From JAGWRA01 sp963711505 (GTDB lineage Bacteria > Acidobacteriota > Vicinamibacteria > Vicinamibacterales > CAVVIG01): a stretch of 64,000 nucleotides of DNA. The notes under the pieces were generated by a model. That model searched no databases. It worked only from the letters and a program-made list of their open reading frames with translations, and was not told the DNA's origin. The stretch covers positions 1 through 64,000 of the forward strand of contig CAVQEJ010000003.1 in the NCBI GenBank assembly GCA_963711505.1, in the 5' to 3' direction. Below, in pieces: positions 59,612 through 64,000 of the stretch. Position numbers and translations under genes: made by a program. Every line of letters begins with the position of its first letter. Positions within the stretch are counted from its first letter, which is position 1.

Positions 59612-60591
59612 GATCGGTCGCTGCCCAGCAGGCGCAGGACCTCGCCCTGCGTCGGCATGGCCGTGAAGGCGCCATGCCGGGTCGTGGCCAGGGCGCCGCA
59701 GGCCGAGGCGAAGATGACGGCGTCCCAGACGGTGGCGGCATCGTCGGTGAAGGCATCGAACCCCGCCGCGTCGATCCCCTCGCTGATCAGGTAGTGCAGC
59801 AGCCCGCCCGTGAAGGCGTCGCCCGCCCCCGTCGTGTTCACCTGCGTGACGCGGAACGTGTTGACGTCGCCCGATTTCTTCCGCGTCCAGTAGTGAACCG
59901 GCGCCGGCCCGTCGGTGACGACGATCAGTCGGGCGCGCCCCTTCCTGATGGCATCGAGCGCCGCCCGTTCGCTGCCGAGCGGCTCGGCCAGGAACGCCAG
60001 CTCCGACCGGCAGAGCTTCACGAGGTCGGCCTCCCGGATCTCGTCCCACAGGCGGGGCCGCGGGTCGACCTGCTTCGGCCAGAGCGAGGGACGGAAGTTC
60101 ACGTCGACGCTGATAAGCGCCCCCTTCTCGCGCGCCCGCGTCACGCCGCTCATCGTCGTCCTGGCGATGGCCTCCTCGGTGAGGCTGTTCGAGCAGACGT
60201 GGAAGACGGTGGCACCCGCGAAGCAGGCCGGGGTGAAGTGGTCGGGTCGGAACAGCAGGTCGGCGGCCGGCGGCCGGTAGAAGCTGAACTGGCGCTCGCC
60301 GTCGGCCGCGAGCGAGACGAAGGCGAGGGCGGTGTTCGCCGCTGCGGTCTGGACGATGCCATCGGTGCGGACGCCGGCGGCCCTGAAGCTGTCGAGCAGG
60401 AAGTCGCCGAACATGTCCTGTCCGAGCATGCCGACGAAGGCGGCCGGGCTTCCCAGCCGGGCGACCGCGACGGCCACATTGGCCGGTGCGCCTCCGGCGT
60501 ACTGAACGAACTCCCGGGGCTCGGCGCCGCACGGCGCCGGCCGGGCCAGGAAGTCGATGAGCGCTTCGCCGAAGCAGACGACTTCAGGCAT
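59608..60591 (-). CDS. PfkB-family sugar kinase, probable fructokinase
   Basis: Intact 327-residue ribokinase/PfkB kinase. FGEALIDFLARP and YAGGAPANVAVAVARLG form the N-terminal sugar-binding motif. The C-terminal VNTTGAGDAFTGGLLHYL carries the catalytic Asp and anion hole. FGEALID and the overall pattern match fructokinases. It phosphorylates the sugar entering the pathway, most simply fructose to fructose-6-phosphate. It overlaps the permease gene by 8 bases upstream and the epimerase by 4 downstream, so it is in the middle of a coupled operon. Confidence 0.9.
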   Translation of the reverse strand: MPEVVCFGEALIDFLARPAPCGAEPREFVQYAGGAPANVAVAVARLGSPAAFVGMLGQDMFGDFLLDSFRAAGVRTDGIVQTAAANTALAFVSLAADGERQFSFYRPPAADLLFRPDHFTPACFAGATVFHVCSNSLTEEAIARTTMSGVTRAREKGALISVDVNFRPSLWPKQVDPRPRLWDEIREADLVKLCRSELAFLAEPLGSERAALDAIRKGRARLIVVTDGPAPVHYWTRKKSGDVNTFRVTQVNTTGAGDAFTGGLLHYLISEGIDAAGFDAFTDDAATVWDAVIFASACGALATTRHGAFTAMPTQGEVLRLLGSDRS

Positions 60592-61862
60592 GGGTCAGGG
60601 CCGGCTCCTCGATCCGCGATCCCCGGAACCCGTAATAGATGATGTAGAGGTAGCAGGCGAGTGGCAGCACGAAGGCGTGCTGCACGCCGATGCGATCGGC
60701 CAGCGCCCCCTGCAGCAGCGGGATGACGGCGCCGCCGACGATGGCCATGATGAGCAGGCTCGAGGCCTTGCCGGTCAGCGGCCCCATGCGCTCGATGCCG
60801 AGCGTGAAGATGTTCGGGAACATGATCGAGTTGAACAGGCCGATCGCCACGATGCTCCAGACGGCGACGAAGCCGGCGGTCGAGATCGTGGTCAGCACGA
60901 GCAGGGCCGCGACCGTGGCCACACCGCCCAGCAGGCGGCGCGGGTCGAAGCGCTGCAGGACCGCGGCGCCGACGAAGCGGCCGATCATGGCACCGCCCCA
61001 GTAGAGCGAGACGAACGTCGCGGCCCGGCTCTCCGGCATGTGGCCGATGCCCGGCAGCGAGATGTAATTGATCAGGAAGCTGCCGATCGCGACCTCCGCC
61101 CCCACGTACACGAAGATGCCGACAACGCCGAGACGCAGGTGCCGGTGGCGCAGCGCGTCGAGGAACGACAGCTCGGCATCGGCGCCGCCGTGTCCGTGCT
61201 CCTTCGAGGCCAGCGCCGGCAGGTGAAAGAGGTAGACGCCGGCGGCCAGCGCGAACAGGACGACCGCCAGACCGAGGTACGGCCCCTGGACGAGTGCCGC
61301 CTGGCGGGCGCGGTACGCGAGGCGGGCCGCTTCCGGCATCCGGGCCACGTCCGCGGCACCGAGCACGGCCACCGACAGGATGATCATGCCGCCGAACTTC
61401 GGGGCGAGCGTCGTGCCGAGCGAGTTCAGGGCCTGCGCGAGGTTCAGCCGGCTCGAGGCCGTCCGCGGCGGGCCGAGCAGCGCCACGTACGGGTTGGCGG
61501 CGACCTGCAGCAGGGTGATGCCGGTGGCCAGTGTGAAGAACGCCGTCGAGGAAGAGGCCGAACGAGGGGAGCGCCGCCGCCGGGTAGAAGAGCAGGGCGC
61601 CGAGCCCGGACACGAGCAGGCCGAGCACGATGCTGTGCTTGTAGCCCCACCGCGACACGACCTTGCCGGAGGGGAGCGACATGACGAAGTACGCGCCGAA
61701 GAAGGTGAACTGCACGAGCATGACGTGCGCGTAGTTCAGCGAGAAGACCGCCTTCAGGTGGGGGACCAGGACGTCGTTGAGGCTCGTGAGGAAGCCCCAC
61801 ATGAAGAAGATGACCGTCGCGACGGCCAGCGCGGCGCGGTTGGTCGTTTCGCGGGTGGTCAT
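60584..61862 (-). CDS. FucP/GlcP-type sugar:proton symporter
   Basis: Major facilitator superfamily permease of the FHS (fucose-hexose symporter) family, about 426 residues and 12 helices. Motifs: FFMWGFLTSLNDVLVPHLK, QFTFFGAYFVMSLPSGKVV, GITLLQVAANPYVALLGPPR, FVSLYWGGAMIGRFVGAAVL and FNSIMFPNIFTLGIERMG. An extra G near 61545 breaks the frame. It imports a hexose, here probably mannose or fructose, with protons. First gene of the operon, divergent from GH92, with an AT-rich hexamer (TAGTAT) a few bases before its ATG. Confidence 0.92.
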
Positions 61863-61929
61863 GCGCTACATATACTAAGGGCTCTTTCCCGTTTCCCGTC
61901 CGTCGAAACCGCTGAGCTGGCGATTTCCC
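61863..61929. promoter_or_regulatory. Divergent promoter region of the mannose locus
   Basis: Only 67 bases separate the permease and GH92 start codons. Next to the permease ATG lies an AT-rich run including TAGTAT and TATATG on the minus strand, nine or fewer bases before the start, so the transcript would have almost no leader. A repeated TTTCCCG-like stretch occurs at about 61886-61898. A shared operator controlling both directions is likely. Confidence 0.4.
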
Positions 61930-64000
61930 ATGCGAACACTCCTCCGAGTCGTCTGTGCCTGCGCCGTCGCCGGCACATTGGCCGTCTTCTCCGCCCCGGG
62001 GTTCTCCCCCATCCTTCACGCGCAGACCGCCGCGCCGGCCTCTGTCGGGGACCGGGCGTACGCCTCGGTCGACCCGTTCATCGGGACCGCCGGCGGCGGT
62101 CACACCTTTCCGGGCGCGACCGTGCCGTTCGGCATGGTGCAGGTGAGCCCCGACACCCGGATCGTGGACTTTCACAAGAGCTATCCCTGGGCCGCCGGCT
62201 ATCGCCACGACGATCCGACGATCCTCGGCTTCTCGCAGACGCACTTCTCGGGGACCGGCCATTCGGATCTCGGCGACTTCCTCGTGATGCCGATTGCCGG
62301 TGACGTGCGGCTCGACCCGGGCGACGCCGACACGCCTGGCAGCGGCTACCGCTCGCGGTTCAGCCACGACGAGGAGATCGCGCAGCCGGGTTACTACGCG
62401 GTGACGCTGTCCGATTACGGCATCCGGGCCGAGCTGACGGCGGCCGCGCACGTCGGCGTCGAGCGCTACCAGTTTCCGGCGGGCCGGCCGGCGCACGTGC
62501 TCGTCGACCTGCGGTCGAGCATCTACAACTATCCCGGCAAGGTGCTCTGGTCGACGCTGCGCCTGCGTCGGGACGGCACCGTCACCGGATCGCGGGTGAC
62601 GCGCGGCTGGGCGCCCGGGCGGCAGCTCTTCTTCGCGATGCGGTTCTCGCGGCCGCTCGTCGCGCACGAGCTGTACGACCGGGAAGCGCCGGTCGACTAC
62701 AAGGGGTTCGCGCCGCCGGCGAGCCACGATCCGGCGGACCGGGAGTCGATCCAGGGGCGCGGCCTCGTCGGCGTCTTCGACTTCGGCGACCTCGGCTCGA
62801 CCCGCCTGACCGTGAAGGTCGCCATCTCGACCGTCAGCGAGGAGGGCGCCATCGCGAACCTCGCGCACGACGTGCCGGGGTGGGACTTCGACGCGGTGCG
62901 CGAGGCCGCGCGTGTCGCGTGGACGAAGGCCCTGTCGGCGGTCGACGTCGACGCGCCGCCCGCCGTGACGAAGAGCTTCTATACGGCGCTGTATCACGCG
63001 CTCATCGCGCCGAACCTCGCGATGGACGTCGATGGCCGCTACCGCGGGCCGGATCATGCCGTCCACCAGGCCGACGCCTTCACGTTCTACTCGACCTTCT
63101 CGCTCTGGGACACGTTTCGCGCCGAGCATCCGCTGCTCACGCTCATCGAGCCGCCGAAACTGACCGACGACGTCATCCAGTCGTTCATCGCGTTCCAGCA
63201 CGAGAGCCCGCAGGGGATGCTGCCGATCTGGTCGTACCAGGGGCTGGAGACGTGGTGCATGATCGGCTACCACGCCGTGGCGGTCATGGCCGACGCCTTC
63301 ATGAAGGGCATTCGCGGCTATCCGGCGGACCAGGCGCTCGACGCGATGGTGGCGACCGCGACCTACGGGCCCTACGGGGACCTGAAGGACTACATGAAGC
63401 TGGGCTACGTGCCGATCGACCGCGAGCCGGAGGCGGCCTCGAAGACGCTGGAGTACGCCTTCGACGACTGGACGATCGCGCGGATGGCGCGCGCGATGGG
63501 GCGGACGCAGGTGGCGGCCGAGTTCGAGAAGCGGGCGGCGAACTGGCGGAACGTCTTCGACACGAAGACCGGCTTCGTCCGCGCCCGCCGGAGCGACGGC
63601 AGCTTCCGGACGCCGTTCGACCCCGCCGCCGTCGGCTATGGCAGCGACTACACGGAAGGCAATGCCTGGCAGTACTCGTGGTACGAGCCGCAGGACATCG
63701 GCGGGCTGATCCACCTGCTGGGCGGCGAGCACCAGCTCGTCGCGAAGCTCGATGCGGTGTTCGACACGAAGGTCGATCCGAAGGAGTTCGCGAACGTCGA
63801 GGACATCAGCGGGCTGATCGGCTACTACGCGCACGGCAACGAGCCGAGCCATCACATCGCCTATCTCTACGACTACGCCGGCGAGCCGTGGAAGACGCAG
63901 GCGCGCCTGCGGCAGATCATGGACAGCCAGTACACGCCGACGCCGGACGGCCTGGTCGGCAACGACGACTGCGGCCAGATGTCGGCCTGGTACATCTTCA
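61930..64000 (+). CDS. Secreted GH92 alpha-mannosidase, 3' end cut by window
   Basis: First 690 residues of a calcium-dependent glycoside hydrolase family 92 exo-alpha-mannosidase. Signal peptide (1-35) ending ILHAQT, then YASVDPFIGTAGGGHTFPGA, SQTHFSGTGHSDLGDFLVMP, SFYTALYHALIAPNL, FYSTFSLWDTFRAEHPL, DYTEGNAWQYSWYEPQD, YYAHGNEPSHHIAYLYDYAG (with the catalytic acid Glu) and GNDDCGQMSAWYIF. All are GH92 landmarks, and the frame is intact. Family members cleave alpha-1,2, -1,3 or -1,4 mannosides; linkage is not predictable. It is divergent from, and functionally linked to, the mannose operon. Confidence 0.95.
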   Translation, partial: MRTLLRVVCACAVAGTLAVFSAPGFSPILHAQTAAPASVGDRAYASVDPFIGTAGGGHTFPGATVPFGMVQVSPDTRIVDFHKSYPWAAGYRHDDPTILGFSQTHFSGTGHSDLGDFLVMPIAGDVRLDPGDADTPGSGYRSRFSHDEEIAQPGYYAVTLSDYGIRAELTAAAHVGVERYQFPAGRPAHVLVDLRSSIYNYPGKVLWSTLRLRRDGTVTGSRVTRGWAPGRQLFFAMRFSRPLVAHELYDREAPVDYKGFAPPASHDPADRESIQGRGLVGVFDFGDLGSTRLTVKVAISTVSEEGAIANLAHDVPGWDFDAVREAARVAWTKALSAVDVDAPPAVTKSFYTALYHALIAPNLAMDVDGRYRGPDHAVHQADAFTFYSTFSLWDTFRAEHPLLTLIEPPKLTDDVIQSFIAFQHESPQGMLPIWSYQGLETWCMIGYHAVAVMADAFMKGIRGYPADQALDAMVATATYGPYGDLKDYMKLGYVPIDREPEAASKTLEYAFDDWTIARMARAMGRTQVAAEFEKRAANWRNVFDTKTGFVRARRSDGSFRTPFDPAAVGYGSDYTEGNAWQYSWYEPQDIGGLIHLLGGEHQLVAKLDAVFDTKVDPKEFANVEDISGLIGYYAHGNEPSHHIAYLYDYAGEPWKTQARLRQIMDSQYTPTPDGLVGNDDCGQMSAWYIF

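Noticed and set aside
61444..63855. Long minus-strand frame opposite GH92
   Set aside because: GH92 motifs are unambiguous on the plus strand; the antisense reading has no recognisable domain.

Overview
This 64 kb window is high-GC bacterial DNA that most resembles Acidobacteriota, class Vicinamibacteria. The reasons are family content rather than a marker gene: two MacB-like duplicated permeases of the acidobacterial type (one behind a PadR regulator), a DUF1592-DUF1552-ankyrin operon, Tat-exported two-domain VOC proteins, a TonB receptor with an N-terminal carboxypeptidase-like domain, and NarL-type signalling. No rRNA or phage gene was seen. There is one tRNA, tRNA-Arg(UCU).

Layout. 1-8.0 kb: a GltD-like flavoprotein cut by the window edge, a CDF-type membrane protein, a badly broken TonB receptor, a DUF2231/TPR protein and a secreted serine hydrolase. 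8.5-13.5 kb: a secreted phosphoesterase, then a multicopper oxidase convergent with an FTR1 iron permease behind a Fur-box-like palindrome, and a small cytochrome c. 13.7-19.7 kb: a CheB-CheR-PAS-GAF-kinase fusion with its NarL-type regulator, and two small unknown proteins. 20-28.4 kb: an S10 carboxypeptidase, then the DUF1592-DUF1552-ankyrin operon. 29-34.7 kb: a hybrid histidine kinase, PadR and an ABC-type permease. 34.7-40.6 kb: a tightly packed six-gene minus-strand cassette (two esterases, two ATP-grasp proteins, a GCS2 carboxylate-amine ligase, a class I amidotransferase-fold hydrolase) that looks like an undescribed gamma-glutamyl or peptide-like amide pathway. 40.7-42.7 kb: a LysR/YeiH divergent pair. 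42.8-50 kb: three exported VOC proteins among mixed metabolic genes. 50-57 kb: a second permease, membrane proteins, a PAS protein, tRNA-Arg next to an 80-base repeat, and a single-domain response regulator. 57-64 kb: a mannan or high-mannose glycan locus (GH47, mannose isomerase/epimerase, PfkB kinase, sugar permease, divergent GH92 running off the edge).

Sequence quality. About 40 single-base indels interrupt otherwise well conserved genes. At least eleven sit directly on a GTAC tetramer, as an extra G before it or an extra C after it. This looks like systematic long-read consensus error, possibly marking a modified GTAC motif, more than real gene decay. Frameshifted genes are therefore annotated across their full inferred length and each break is stated. 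The TonB receptor has so many breaks that it is listed as a pseudogene, though it may also be intact in the organism.
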